A stretch of 64,000 bases of DNA. Source: Larus michahellis (taxonomy: Eukaryota; Chordata; Aves; Charadriiformes; Laridae). Shown one piece after another: positions 46,299-59,480 of this stretch. Location of the stretch: the NCBI RefSeq assembly GCF_964199755.1, contig NC_133906.1, positions 19,591,419 through 19,655,418 of the forward strand. The letters run 5' to 3'. Under the pieces are notes generated by a model. The model was not told the origin of the DNA. It did not search any database and saw nothing but the letters and a program-made list of their open reading frames with translations. The position numbers and the translations under genes are program-made. Within the stretch, counting starts at the first letter, position 1; each line of letters opens with the position of its first letter.

Positions 46299-48192
46299 GA
46301 GGGGAGCTGGTCTCCCTGTGGCGTGTGCGCTGTGTCCCTGCCCAGACCCCCACGCAGGCAGCGTGCTCCTCCAGAAGCCGGGAGATAAGAGCAATAAAAG
46401 CCGCAGTTCTCTCTCCAGCACCACTACTGCTTCATTTTTTTTGGCACAATCACACATTGCTGCTAACCGGTGGAAAGCGGAACCCGAGCCCAAATTTATT
46501 ATTTTTTTCTTTCCTTTTTTTTTTTTTTAGGAAGTAACAGGCATTTCCCGGTGCTCTCTGACTGCAATGTCCCACTTCCACCCCGTCACCCCCAGGGATG
46601 TCCGAGCGCTGCTATCTGATGGGGTTTGGCCAGACGAGGAGGTGGCCAGGCTGATAACCCCCCGTGGGTGCCCGGCGCGGGCAGCTGGGAGCCCAGCCTT
46701 CCTCACCTGAGAGGTGCTGACTCCCCGGAGCCGAAGTCGGCCGCCAGATAAGGGAGTGACTCCCAGATAACGGCGCCAGCTGCTCCGTACGAGCCCCCCG
46801 GGGAAAACTGCCCGTGTTATCTGTCCACAGAGCATGGGGAGCCAGAGGAAGAGGAGGGTTTGGATAACTGAAGGGGAAAAAAAATCACCTTTGAAACCCC
46901 AGCCCTGTCACGCCAGGCTTGGACACGCAGGTTTGGTGATGGAGAAGGGATGATGCAAAGCTGGAGGACTGTGGCCAAGGAGCCAGCTCACCCCGGGGCA
47001 AGCGAGCTGCCTGCCCCCGGGGGGGGGTGTCCCTGCTTCCCACAGCCCAAGCTCCATCCTCCAGGGTCACTTCAGCCCTTCCTCCACCTCCTCCCGCCCA
47101 CCTCCATTAAGCAGCCGCAGGATTCCCTTGGCCTTCTCCGTTAGGACGTTGCTGCCAGTTTTGATGCTAACCATTGCGCTCCCCCGAGCCCCCCCCATTT
47201 CCAGGCTGGAGCGGCGCAATGGGGGGATCAGCCCGGGTCCTCGCTGTTTAGTCTACCGATCAGATTGGTGACAAGGAGTCTAGCAGCTGGCAGAAAGCAC
47301 TTCTATAATTGCTCAGATGCTGGCTTTGAGCTGTTTGCCCGGTGGATCTTTCTTTCTTTAAATCCTACCGCGGGGGGAAGGGGAGGATGATTGGCAGGGG
47401 GATGGGTGAAAAATGTTATGTTCCCAGAATGGAAGTCTGGGCAGCTGGAGAGGGCTCTCTGCTGACCTCAAATGTGGAGGGATTTGGGGTGTTGGTCACT
47501 GGGAAAAGTCAAGAGGCAGCTGGGCAAAGCACAGCATCCTCCGGGCAGGCCAGGCTGGCTCGCCCCACCTCCAGGTCGGAGCATCCTTGTCTGAAAAGGT
47601 GGACAGGCAGCGTGCGGCTCTGGGCCTGCAGATGTGCATAGAGATGTGAGTGTGCATTTGGTGGCCCCTCGCAGGGAGGGTGAGGGTCCAAGGACCCCCC
47701 AGCCTGGAACCGTGGGCAGCTTGGTCCCTCCAGCCCCACCCGCGATGCAGCGTGGTGTCCTGCCTCGACTTCAAGGCTTGAAGGGTGGAGGAGCCCATGC
47801 CCCACGTCCAGCAATGGATGAACCTCGCTTGCTGGAAACCAGAGCTGCATTTCTGAGTGAAACAGATGGCAGAGTGCTTTGCTGCCTGCAGCATCAGTGA
47901 GAGGCACACCGGAGCCGGCGCGTGCCAAAGGGGGACCCCAAATGGCCAAACCTCACTCAAAGCCGGCGAGTCGTCTGCCTGGCTTCAACTCAGGCGTGCA
48001 CCCAAGTGCGGAGACAAAGCAAGCGACCTAGGGTGGTCTTCAGGGCATTGGGGTTCCTTCTTTGAACACTGATCAAAGCGAGCCCTGCAGGGCTGAGGGC
48101 GGATTGCTCAGAGCAGGACAGAGACGGAGACGGTCGGAGGAGTCAGCGCAGCGACAGGGATGACAAAAGGGACAGCCCGACCTGGCCAAAGA

Positions 48193-48445
48193 GCTGGGGT
48201 TTGTTTTCTCTAGAAAGCTGGAGACAGAGGGGGACATGATAAGAGCCTCCCAAGACCTCCGAGACAACAGTGATCAATCGGTCTCAGGGTCTGCTGGAGG
48301 AGGGCCAAGATGTAATCAACTTAATTTGCAACGAGAAAGCTCAAAGGTTAGATATTAAGACAAATGATTCAGGCACCATAGGAGGACAGTCAAGTCTGGC
48401 CCAGGTTACGTGAGGGGTATTTTAAAACCGAGCTGGACGAGGTTG
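48193..48445 (+). mobile_element. Ancient CR1-like LINE fragment (diverged)
   Basis: The plus strand resembles the sense 3' region of CR1: GTTTGTTTTCTCTAGAAAGC, GGGGGACATGATAAGAGCCT, CTCAAAGGTTAGATATTAAG, and TTTTAAAACCGAGCTGGACG. Many substitutions and gaps indicate an old copy. Confidence 0.6.
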
Positions 48446-49992
48446 AGTGGGGAGCAGTCAGGTGTAGGTGCGGGGCTTGGAAGGACTTCAGTTCCCGGAG
48501 CTTGGTGACCAGGCGTGGGACAGGCAGTGGTGCCACGCGCTGAGGACACCCCTGTCCTGCATCCCCAGCCACCCTCATTCCAGCAGCCCCGTCTGTCTCC
48601 AAATTGGCTGGGCAGGCTTGACCCAAACCATCCAACCCTCCCTCACAGCGCAGCCTGGCCCGTTCGGTGTCCCCTCGGCAGCTTCTGCCCTGCGGTGGGA
48701 CAGGGACCAGTGAGACCTCCTCAAGCCCTCCCGTACCCTGCAGCACCGCTCCAGAGGTGGCATTTCTAAGCCCACGAGAGGGAAGCTCAGAGGCTTTTAG
48801 ACACTTACGAGCTATTTTACAGGAATTCTCTAAGCCTTGTTTTGGGCTGGTGCCTTTTGGCATTTTAAAGAGAAAAATTACAAGGGGGCTGGGGCTTATT
48901 AAAATCCCAAACTCGACCACTCCTGCAAAAACAACCCCGCTTGTTCCAGGCTGGCTTTTATGGCTGTTGTATGCGTGTGATAAAAGCTGGCTGGGGCTAG
49001 CAGCAGAGTGGTGTGGCTATTGCCGTATCCCAAACCGCATGTTCACGGGTGTGTTAGTGATTTGCTGAAGCGCTACGACTTTGGAAATGTTTCATCCAAA
49101 CAGAGAGGCTGGGGAATGGTGCTCGTTTGGCGTTTTGATGGCTCTTTTCAGGCAAAGTTAGGTTAAATAAGAAGAAATAATCAAGATTAGTAAAAAGAAA
49201 AGCACTTTCCTCCCTGTTTTGGAGGGTGGCTTTGAGGCCGCAAGGAACACAGACGCTCTGTAGCCACCGGCTGTTGCAGGAAAACTCCCAAACCCTGTAT
49301 CTCCCCAAGCCCATGCTCCTGCCCGTATTCTTTTGGTCGGTGCCTGCTGTCTGCTGGTGACTGAGGAGGTTTATCTGCAGGGCTTTGCAATCAAAGGGCT
49401 GCCATAGGCAGGGTAGGATTAACCCCAGAAGGGGAGGAAAATCCCTCGCCGGCCTCCTGTCCCGTACATCAAACGCAGCGGTCCCACGGCTAATCTGCAG
49501 CGCAGCGCAGCAGTTAATCACGGAGGAGCCCGAGCCTTTGAGATGAAGGAGACCTGAGATCTGGCTCCTGCAGCCCCCGGCCGGGCTGGCACGGGACATT
49601 CCGTGCCTCTCGACTCCCGCTGACGCCCATCACCCTCCTCTGGGCTGCTCTCCTGAGTTCTCCCACCCCAGACGCCGTCAGGGCTGGGTGTACATTTAGC
49701 ATTGCTTTTTGCGCAAAGGGAACTTGGTGGGACGTTTCACGCACGGCTGTGGGACAGGTTGGGGACGGGGTGTCGGACAGGGATGCTCCCACTGCCCAGC
49801 ATCCCATCCCGCCCGGCCGCCGGCAGCTCCAGCCTCTCGGCTGCCCGCCGAGCCCTCCTTGGCGCCGCCACTGCGGGGATCAGGTGCAGGGTGCCCCGGG
49901 GACCAGGCGGGTCGTTGGCTCCACCTGTTGACAACCTGATACAGCAGCAGCGGTGGGCTGGGAGAGCTGCTCTCTGCGCTGCCGGCTGCGGC

Positions 49993-50525
49993 GCAGCGGG
50001 ATGCAGTGCGGGGAATGCAGTGCTGGGATGCAGGGCAGGGCTGGGATGCAGTGCGGGGAATGCAGCGCTGGGATGCAGGGCAGCGCTGGGATGCAGTGCG
50101 GGGAATGCAGTGCTGGAATGCAGGGCAGGGCTGGGATGCAGTGCGGGGAAGGCAGCGCTGGGATGCAGTGTGGGGAAGGCAGCGCTGGGATGCAGGGCAG
50201 CGCTGGGATGCAGTGCGGGGAAGGCAGTGCTGGGATGCAGGGCAGCGCTGGGATGCAGTGTGGGGAATGCAGCACTGGAATGCAGGGCAGGGCTGGGATG
50301 CAAGGCCATGCTGGGATGCAGTGCAGCGCTGGGATGAAAGGCCATGCTGGGATGCAGTGCAGCGCTGGGATGCAAGGCCATGCTGGGATGCAGTGCAGCA
50401 CTGGGATGCAAGGCCATGCTGGGATGCAGTGCAGCGCTGGGATGCAAGGCCATGCTGGGATGCAGTGCAGCGCTGGGATGCAGGGCAGTGCTGGGATGCA
50501 GGGCAGGGCAGCGCAGTGCTGTGCA
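49993..50525. repeat. Minisatellite of GCTGGGATGCAGTGCAGC units
   Basis: About 530 bases built on an 18-bp unit. The left half alternates an expanded 27-bp variant carrying GGGGAATGCAG with 18-bp units (higher-order period about 45). The right half is a 36-bp dimer alternating GCTGGGATGCAAGGCCAT with GCTGGGATGCAGTGCAGC, about five copies. The period is a multiple of 3, so open frames persist on both strands (370 codons at 49737-50849 minus), but these have no start context or non-repeat homology and I do not call a gene. Confidence 0.95.
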
Positions 50526-52802
50526 GGGGTCAGATCTCCCCTGGGACCACAGTGCCTCCCTGGGGGTGCAGCAACCTTTAGGAGCAAACTGGAGCAGAAG
50601 CCGTGGTGGTGAAGCCCAAGGCGGGGCGACCCAACTTCCTGCAGGTGGTGTCAGGGATGGTGGTGGGACCAGGGTCCTACTGAGCTCAGAGGGGATGGGC
50701 TTTGGGGACAGCCCTGTCACACAGCCCTTGACTCCTGAAGGGGAGCCTGGAAGGGGATTGGGAGGGAGGCCGCCACATCCCCTTACCCTGCAACTGAGGT
50801 GGCTTGTGAGGCCACCCTGGGACCTGCCCTTCAGCCCCCTCTGCCTCACTTCATGGCCCTGTATGTGGCTTCCCCAAATATCGTTTCCATCCCATGGGCT
50901 AATGCTTATTGCTGATGGTCCTTTTGAAGCTTTTCCCAGTTACATGAGAGGCAGCAGCCTGCAGCACAATCCAGCGTGTTTATGAAGTTGCCACCTGTAC
51001 AGTTCCCACCTCCCTGTCGGACCAACCCGCGCATCCTGCACCCCAGCCCTTTCCCTGCAGAGCCGAGTGCTGGTTCACAGTGCAGGCCAACGGCAGCATG
51101 ATGTAATGCCACCTGGGCCATGCCACCATCCGCACATGGCACCATGCCACACAGATCCCCCAAGAAGTTTTATTCCCACCACAACTTCAGAGGAGAGTGG
51201 TGGTGGCCCTGGGAGCTGAATGGCTGTGTCAACAAAAGTGCACACTGCTCATGCCTCGGTGCCTCGTTAAACACAACAGCCAAGAGCAGCTAAAACATCA
51301 TCTGGCAGGTGAGTGGTCCCTGAACAAGCAGAGCAGTTTGATATTTGGAGAAAAGCTCAAGGGAGTTTTTATAGGGAAAGAAGCTGGTTTTACAGCTGTA
51401 ATTTCCTTAGGGCAGGAGATGGCCATCCCTGCGCTATCCACGAGCTGTCCCGTGGGAGGCAGCTGGGCATGGACGCTCCAGGCTGAGCTCTTGTAATCCA
51501 CATCCGCCTCCAGTTTAGAGGGAAACACCTGCACGGCAGCCGCGGGGGAAGTAACCAACCCAGCACTGGGGATTTGGGCTGCTGCTCTGGCAGCTGCCAG
51601 CTGGGCATGTTTTCAGACAGCTGCTCGGTGATGGCCAAACCTCTGGAGAGCTGGTGAATCCCTCACCTCCCTTGGTACATTATTCTGGCAGCTCATCCTC
51701 GCTGGTCACAGAAAGGACCAGCACTGGAGCTAGAGTATTGTGTGGGGCTCCCAGGGTGCAGGCAGCACAGGCAGCGCAGGCAGGCTGGCTGCGAGCACAT
51801 CCTGCACAGACATTCCTGCTTGGCTGGCAGCGGGCAGGCAGGACCACCGGGGAGGGCTCTGCTGCCCCATCAGTGGTGCCTGCAAAGCAGCCAGACCCAT
51901 AAGTGACAGGAGCTGAAGGTGAAGCGGTTAAACCCGGCCTGTCTGCAGCTCTGTCTTGTCTCGCTGCTCATCTGCAGCAGGAAAAACTCAAAGGAGCATT
52001 GTGGGATGCACGTGTTGTCTGTGCTGCAGGAAGCCCCTGACCACGGGTGACCATCACCTGGCCAGCAGCACCCCTGGGCAGGAGGTGACCCCGGACCGGC
52101 CACGGGGCCCAGCCAGGAGGGCTGGATTGGACCAAGCCCCAGGCAGAGCCACTGGCCACAGTCCACATGTGCCACCCCCTGGACACTCGGCGTAAACGAC
52201 TGGAAGCCAACGGCTCCCACAACAGAAACCTCCAGGTCTGGCGGCTGTTGGTGGGAAAGGAGGATGTTTGGTACCCCTGGGACTCACCTCCTGGCACAGC
52301 GGGACCCAAACGGGCACCAGAGCTCAGAGACGGACCCCTGCATGAGGGGTGCCATGGAATGACTCAACCATGCTGCCCCACAGCCCTGCCAGCCCTCGGT
52401 GTGTCCTCCCAGTCAGGCTCTCGCAGCTTTGGTGGGGTTTGGCTCTCCCAACCCTGAGGAACACAGGGCACCGCAGGGAGCAGCAGGGTTTAGGAATGAT
52501 TCCATTTAAATTCTCTCCAAATTTGCAAAAAGCTAAAAAACCAACCCAAACCTCTGGGCTTTTTCACCACCAGGTTTCTGCTAGCCCTCCCGTGCGGGGT
52601 GTAGCTTGGATTGGTGGCAGCTGGGGTGTCTGCGGAGCGGAGAAGTGGGGAAATGGGGGAAGGAATCAGCTCTCACTGGTCCTGAGAGCAGAGGACACAG
52701 AAACAAAAAATTGCCACTTTTGGGAACCCATTGAAAATGGGATTTTATATAAATTTATTGCATCTATAGATATTTGCATCTGTGTGTACACAAAAGGCAG
52801 GA

Positions 52803-52860
52803 GAATCATAGAATTGTCGGGGTTTTGGGAGGGACCTTTCAGGTCATCGAGTTCAACCTT
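52803..52860 (-). mobile_element. CR1 LINE, 58-bp 3' terminal scrap
   Basis: GAATCATAGAATTGTCGGGG and GGGACCTTTCAGGTCATCGA are the reverse complement of the CR1 terminus (repeat end plus the preceding conserved 50 bases). Only the extreme 3' end is present, a common 5'-truncation. Confidence 0.85.
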
Positions 52861-55800
52861 CAAAGAGTGGCTGTTTCGCCTGGCACCGCTGCTGTGGGAT
52901 GCCAGCTCTGGGAGCTGAGATGCTATCTCGGGGACTAGCTGGCGGTCACAGCCAGAGCCAGGGCGTATCAACCCGTACTGCGCTGAGGACACCTTGCAAA
53001 CATCCCGACGTGTTCCTGAGATTGATTTCTGGGCCAAAGCCAGGCAGGAGGAGACTTATTGCAGGCAGCTGCCTGCCCGCAGATCTTTCCCCACCCCGGG
53101 CTAGCTGCTTTTCAAGCAAACCCTTTGTCCCCACAGGTCAAACGCCTCCCTTTTGAAGGAGGGAAAGGGCTGGTCTTAATGTTTTTAGGTGAAAGGGAGA
53201 TCCTCCAGCTGAGAAAAATCAGTGTTCTAGGTATCCCTCGGTGCTGGGTGGTGTTTAGTCCCTGCTGGCCCGGGCTGGCCGGGCGGCAGATGGCAGCAAA
53301 GCCGGGTTGGGGCTGCCTCCGCTCCCCGGGGCTCTCCTGGGCCCAGCCTGGAAGAAGCCAGCGGCAGCATTTCCTTCCAAACTGATTTTCCCTGTGGGGA
53401 GAGAGACTTTTCCCCCAGCTCTGCCGTGCCCTGGCTCCGCTCCCAGCAGGGAAGGGGAAGCACACTGGCAAATTCAAGCTGGCTCTGGGCTGCTCCCCAT
53501 CCCCAGCCATCCCAAAGACACCACCATGACTCGCCAAGGATCCGTAGGGCACGGTGACAGTTCAAACGTCTCTCTCCCTGCCCCATCCTGGGGTCTCATC
53601 CCTCCCAGGAAGGATAAGCAATTCCCACTGCATCGAGTGGTGGTTTCTGATCCTTCCCAAGAGAGAGCCCTGGGGGCCAGGGAGGGGAGGAAAACCCCCC
53701 CAACACTCTCTTGGAAAATAAAAAAAAAAAAAAGCAAATTGCAAGGCTGTGAGAGCTGTAAACAGGTTTTCAGTGGGTTTTCCATGGCACCTGCCCAATG
53801 GCTGGGAGCGCAGCCAGAGCCCACAGGGGTACACGGCTGGCCAAGGCAGCCAAAGCTCTCCCTTGGCACCCGGAGCCAGGGCGATGCCGGGAGGGGGCCA
53901 AGGACACCCCCCTTCTCGGGATGCTCTGGGGTGCCTGTTTACGGGGGCGGGTGATTTTGTTGAGTCACAGGTCGGGGCTGGCAAACACCCAACGCTGCAC
54001 CACCAGCCAGACGGAGGTGTGGGGCCGTGCCACCCTCAAAGAAACAGTGGGGGGAAAAAACGTAACCTCGGGCAGGGTGCTGGGAGCATCTTCTCCAGTA
54101 TGACGGGCTCCTCCAACACCCCACTTGGTTAAAAAAAAATTAAAAATTAGTGAGAGCTGCTGGTGGAGCAGCTCCTGCCAGGAGGGTGGGCATGGGGACA
54201 GGATTGAGCTGTCCCTGGGGGCATGGTTTGGGCTGCAAAGCTGGGTTCAGGTCCTGCTTCGGTGTTGTATGATTTCAGGAAGCCCAAGCCTGGCCACAGG
54301 GGCCCACGAAGGCTGCTGCAAGCAATTGGCGGGTCTGTCAGCCTGCAAGTGCCTCTGAGCAGGAGAGGAGGTGGTTGGGGCCAGCCAGGGATGCTGGTGG
54401 CGCAGAATCTGCAGCCCCCAGTGCTGAGACACCTCCAACTCTCTCTCTTTTACTCCCTGGCTCTCCTCTCCCTGAAAGCATCCCTGGAAGGGATGGGGGG
54501 GGGATTTTTCCTACGGGGGCGAGGGAGGGAGCACCAGCACTGGCATTGCCAGCTCCCGAAGGACCAGCCGTGCAGGGAAGCCCACCACAGCTGCACAACT
54601 TCTCGGGCTGCACCAGCACCTGCCATGGTGGGAAATTCTCCCTGTCAGAGGCAGCCCCCTCTCTCTCTTGCCAGCTCTGCCTCCCGGGGCGCTGAGTTAT
54701 CTCTGGTGCTGGGGTCCTGGGTGCCTGTGTCACCCCACCCAGCCTGGCTCGCCAGAGATGCAGTTAAGAGCCGGGGCTGCCCTCTCCTGATTACACACGT
54801 GGGTGCTGAAGCTTTTATCGTGGGCAAAGCCCTGCTGGCTCACTCAGTCCCTTTGGCCGCTCATGAGGGCCGTGCTCTCGGAGCCCGGCTGTGCTATCTC
54901 CCCTCTTCACGTGAACCACACGACTCGCAGCCTGCCTATCTGAAAAGCAACGCGAACAGGACAGGGTCCCTGGCCTCTCCCCAAGGGAAAGTGCCATTTG
55001 CTGCTACCCGGGGAACTGGTTTTTCCAGGGAAGGACAGATCCTGATTGCTCTCTTGCTGGTGATGTGATCCCTTGAAAACCAGCAGCTGCTCCTGGGACA
55101 GATCCAACCCAGGAACCAGCTCCAAGCCATGTCCTCTCCCTGGGAGTGGGATGAAGGGGCAGGATTGCCCTCCAGTAGCCGGCAGACCTTCAAGATGGGA
55201 TGAAAAGGGTTATGCAGTGTGTTAGAAAAAGTTTAAATGTGAGCATCTGACCTCACTGCAGTTTCCCTGGGGGTTTTCCTGGTGTTTGGATTATCACACA
55301 ACCAAGGAGGTCGTTAGAGGGGTTGCACGGAGAATAGCTTCACTAGGCAAAGCATCCAAACCAGCAGCGCTTGGGGGGAAGCCCCACAGGAGCACCTTCC
55401 ACTGCTCTGTGAAAGTCCCCAAAGAGCTGATGAGGCCCCTGAATCAGTCACTGGATCCCCTGCTTGGAATGGGGACCACACGGAAGTGTTTGGTCCCCAG
55501 GGGAGCATGGGGAGACAGGCTGGAGAGCCCTGGGAGGAGGTATCTATCTGTGTTTGAAGATCAAGCAGAAGACGTGTCGCGTGCCCGCGGTTAGCATGAG
55601 CACCAGCGGCTCAATGCTCCGGCCTCCGCCAATGTTATTGGCAATGGTGACATGCTGTCACCACGTGCAGAAAGGCAAGGGGTGCCTTCATGAGGCTCAC
55701 TAAAGTAAATTATTAAATTAACAGCTAAGGTAATGCAACTGCAGAAACGACCAGGCACAGGAATTGCAGGACCGCACGGAGCGGGATGGCTCAGGCTGCC

Positions 55801-56879
55801 GCAGGTTGCGTGTCAGGCAAAATCATCTTGGGACGCGTTGGGAAGAGGAACAGAGGAGCTGGTGATTTGGCAGGTGCAGGAGGGGAGGGATGTGTGGGCA
55901 GGGACTGACACTGCCCTGGGTTTTCCCCTCTTTGCTGGCCCCATCCCACCAGGCAAGAGAAAAAGAAGCCTCTAATGTGGCTTTTGTCCTTCTCTGATGC
56001 TGTTCTGGGGAGCTCTCGTGCCCCACCAGTGTTAACCACCCCTGGCTGCTCTGCAGGCTCCGGCTGCCGTCCCGCTCCAGGCTCCGGGCCACCATCACGT
56101 GTTCCTCCCTGCTCAGATAAACTGCGGAGATGTTTTGGTTTGGCACGAGCTTTGGTTTGGCATGTTTAGGAGAGGAATTATAAAATAATAAGATAAGGCT
56201 GTAGACTGGAAGCAAGCTGAAAAAAAAGCACCCTGTATCAAGCGTAAAGAGGTCTCTCCTGCCCGGCAGACTTTGTGGGGCGATCTTGGTTTCGGACATA
56301 AATTGCTGCCAAGGGTTTCTGGAGAGCTGGAAAGCCCTCAGCGTTGCCTCAGGGTGGTCCTGTGCCAACCTTGGGCTGGCTCTACTGAAACACAGACAAG
56401 ATTTTGCTGTGGGAGCAGGAGCTTAGAAGCAATTTGCAGGGGTGGAGAGGGGCAATATGGGCTTTTCCCCCTGTTTTTTTTCTTTTTTTCTGGGGATGGA
56501 GAGGATCTGAAAGGTGTCTCTCTCTGAAAGGGATGAGCTCCCTGTCTGGCTCCTGTGGTTTCTGGTCCTGGCCCTGCTTGCTGTGGGATGAAAGTGTGTT
56601 TAGGAGCAAGCAGGGTTAGCTGAGAAGCATGAAAATCGAACAGACCGAAACGCAGGCGAGAAATCCTGGCTCCGACTGCACACAGCTTCCCGTTGCATTT
56701 GTTTTGCTCATGATTTAAATTCAAAGTCTAACAACCCGCCTGGCAGGAGGTCAGGCTCCCTTACAGGGCTGCACCGTCCCTCACCAGACGAGGGAAAGCC
56801 CTCCTATCACCCCGAAATCAGGCAGCCAAAATATAACAAAACACAACTGCAAATTCTGCACTTCTGGCCTGAGATGCCT

Positions 56880-57070
56880 TTCACCCAGCGTGGCTGGAGC
56901 TGGTCAGTAGTCGTCACTGCTGCAACGACCTCCAACAACTAACATCATCAGGACTTCTTCATTTGCTTGATATAATTAATACTGCTTGATGTAATTGTAA
57001 AAATGAATGCATCAATGCAGAACATAGCCACTGCATCCCCAGCCTTGCAATTAAAATTCCCATCCCATAT
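56880..57070. promoter_or_regulatory. AT-rich candidate conserved noncoding element
   Basis: Includes GCTTGATATAATTAATACTG, CTTGATGTAATTGTAAAAATG (two related cores) and GAATGCATCAATGC. No coding frame. Candidate homeodomain-rich enhancer by motif content. Confidence 0.3.
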
Positions 57071-59269
57071 TAATTTCCACTGACGGCGTTGGAGGCAGAG
57101 GATGTATCGAGTCCCTGGGGTGGGTCTCTTTTTCCCTCGTTGCTCTCTTGGCTGTCAAGAACCTCAGGAGCGCGGTGGGAAGTACAGGGGCAGAAGAGGC
57201 AAGGGCAAGAATAAACTCATAAAATACGGTCTCTTGCAGCCTGGATTCCTGGTCCACTGGCTCTCCGTGGGCAGTGGATACATGATCCTCCTGGATGCCA
57301 TACAGGAGTGTGTCCATGAGCATCCTGCAGTCTTGCTTGCCCCCTGGAGCTGGGAAAGCAGACATGCTGTATTCTGGGGTTAATTAGAGATACTCTGGTT
57401 GCTGCCTTTGCAGCTGCTGATCTCAATCAGCCTTTCCTACAGCAACAGCTTGAGGATGACTTTGAAAACCACTGATGGAGCAATTCCTTTCCATTGCTCC
57501 CATCCCCAGGACCAGGTGAGGTTCTCCAGCACTCCTGAGGGCCACTATGAAGCCAGGGAGCTCCCTACAACCTTCCAGGCACTACGGCATTACCTGACAT
57601 CCCCCAGTCCGGGTCTCCACTGGGAGGAGAGCAGGTGGGAGGTTCCCCTTGCCCAGGCCAATCTCCGCTGTCCCCAGCCCTGTCACCCCGCTGGCTGCTC
57701 TGGCCGAAGGGAGGGCTGACACGGACACTGCACGTCCGCCCCTCCACAACTCATTCCCATCACCGATGACCTCCCTGGGGACAAAGCATGAACATGAGCC
57801 CTTTTAGCTGTCGTGTTTGTATACACAGGCCTGCTGCTGACACAGATCTCTTAATCCCCCTGCCTGTGTCCCACGGACCGTGCTTGTACAACGGTGGCCA
57901 CGGCTGGGTGCTGGCACTGCACTTTAGTGAAACCCTTTTACCTCTGACTCGCTGATCAGCTGCTGACGGGGTGTTATCGAGAGGCTGCGGCGGGCTGGGT
58001 GGCAGTGCCAGCGCTCTGGTTAAGGGGACTGGCCCCAGCTTGTCTTGGTGGCACCAGGACCAGCGTGGGCTGCTCTATGTTTTGGCATTGCTCTGCTTCC
58101 AGTTTACCATCTCTCCCACTTTGTGGGCCTTCAGCTCAGAGGCAGAGGTGGCTCAGCTGACGATTCAGCAGGCTGATGTTTCCTTTGCACCAGCAAAATA
58201 TTTGGGAAAGCAAACAGAAAGCTGGCGAGCCTGGGTAGGAGTTACAGCTGGAGAGCCCAGCTTGCTGCAGGGCACAAGTGGAGAGGAGGGGGTGCTCAGA
58301 GCAGCCGGAGACATGGACCCCCCACACACCCTGGGTGCTGGGTGCACTGGGAGAGCGGGGCTGGCTGGTGGAGGAGCATCTGCGCAGGATGGAGCTCTCC
58401 CCAGGTGACAGCATGGGGAGGAAAGCCAGGAAAACCAGCTCAACGTGGAAACCTCCCTGCAACGGGAGCAGGGATGGGGAGTGGGACAGCCACAGGCAGC
58501 ACAGCCCCGCAGTTAAAGGGGGGTTATTTAGTCCCATCTGGGGGTCAGGCAGAGCCAGGCATGGAGCTGCCCTCGCTTCAGCCCCTTTGTTTATGTGTAC
58601 GAAGCAGCTCTTGGTCACAGAGAGACAGAGGACCCCCTCCCGGCGTCCTTTGCCACCCGTGGTGTGATGGCTGGTGCTCGGGGCCCGCAGCCAGGCTGAG
58701 CTGGGCAGGGAGCGGGTGTGCGGAGACCCTCTGCTGCGGGTGATGGGAGGAGACCCAAGAACTATGTGTGAGAGCCATCCAAGCAGCTCAGCCCCACCAC
58801 CATGGCTCTTGATGGGGTTCCTGCCCAATTCCTCCTCCTCTGGTACCCCCATGACGCCCGTCAGAGCCCGCGCCGCTGGGTGCTTGTGCCTGGTGCCAGA
58901 TTCAATGTGGCTGCAGAAGTGGGAAGGAAAGCACCCTGGTAGGATGCCCAGTGCCCTCAAAAGTTGGGGACAGAAGTCTGAACTCTTGCACCCAAAATAA
59001 CAAGAAACTTTTAACTTTTCTTCTTGCTGCTTCTCAGTTCCCTGGCTATTTGAGGAGGGGAAGAGCACCCATCAGATCCATACGTATCAATGCAGCGCAC
59101 AGATCCCAACATGCTGCCCACCAGAGAAACACCCAGCAGCGATGTAATTGTGCTGTAGGTCAGGCTAGGATTTGAATGGCAAAGCCCAGGGCTTTGATTT
59201 TACTGCAGAGGGGTAAAACAATATTTAAATAACTGCCAGCCACTGAAAGGATCAGGAGTCCCACGGGAA

Positions 59270-59480
59270 AAGAGAGAATTTGCGGCTGTGCACGGCTGAT
59301 GGTTTTATCATGAACATACAACCTGCAAAGGGAGTGAATGAAGCTGCTGGGAGCTGCCTCTGATTTAGTATTTCATAACATCGGTGGCTGACTCCGAGCC
59401 TTTGGGCTGTTAATTATCCCTAGGTGCTCAGAGGAAAATACCCCAGCAATTCCACCCGTAAATCTTATTGATTCTCACCA
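59270..59480. promoter_or_regulatory. AT-rich candidate conserved noncoding element
   Basis: Includes GGTTTTATCATGAACATAC, GATTTAGTATTTCATAAC, GGCTGTTAATTATCCC and CGTAAATCTTATTGATTC. Composition suggests selection against CpG or an enhancer. Inference only. Confidence 0.28.

Larger units (their letters stand above)
43001..52000. other. Upstream HAND1 gene desert, part 3
   Basis: No supportable gene. Features are an AT-rich candidate element (44880-45180), a perfect short palindrome (46275-46298), an old CR1 remnant (48193-48445) and a minisatellite (49993-50525). The remainder is GC-rich unique sequence in which I see nothing. Confidence 0.5.

Noticed and set aside
49737..50849. 370-codon minus-strand frame with repeated LHPSAALHPS
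   Set aside because: It exists because the minisatellite period is a multiple of three; the non-repeat ends have no family signature.
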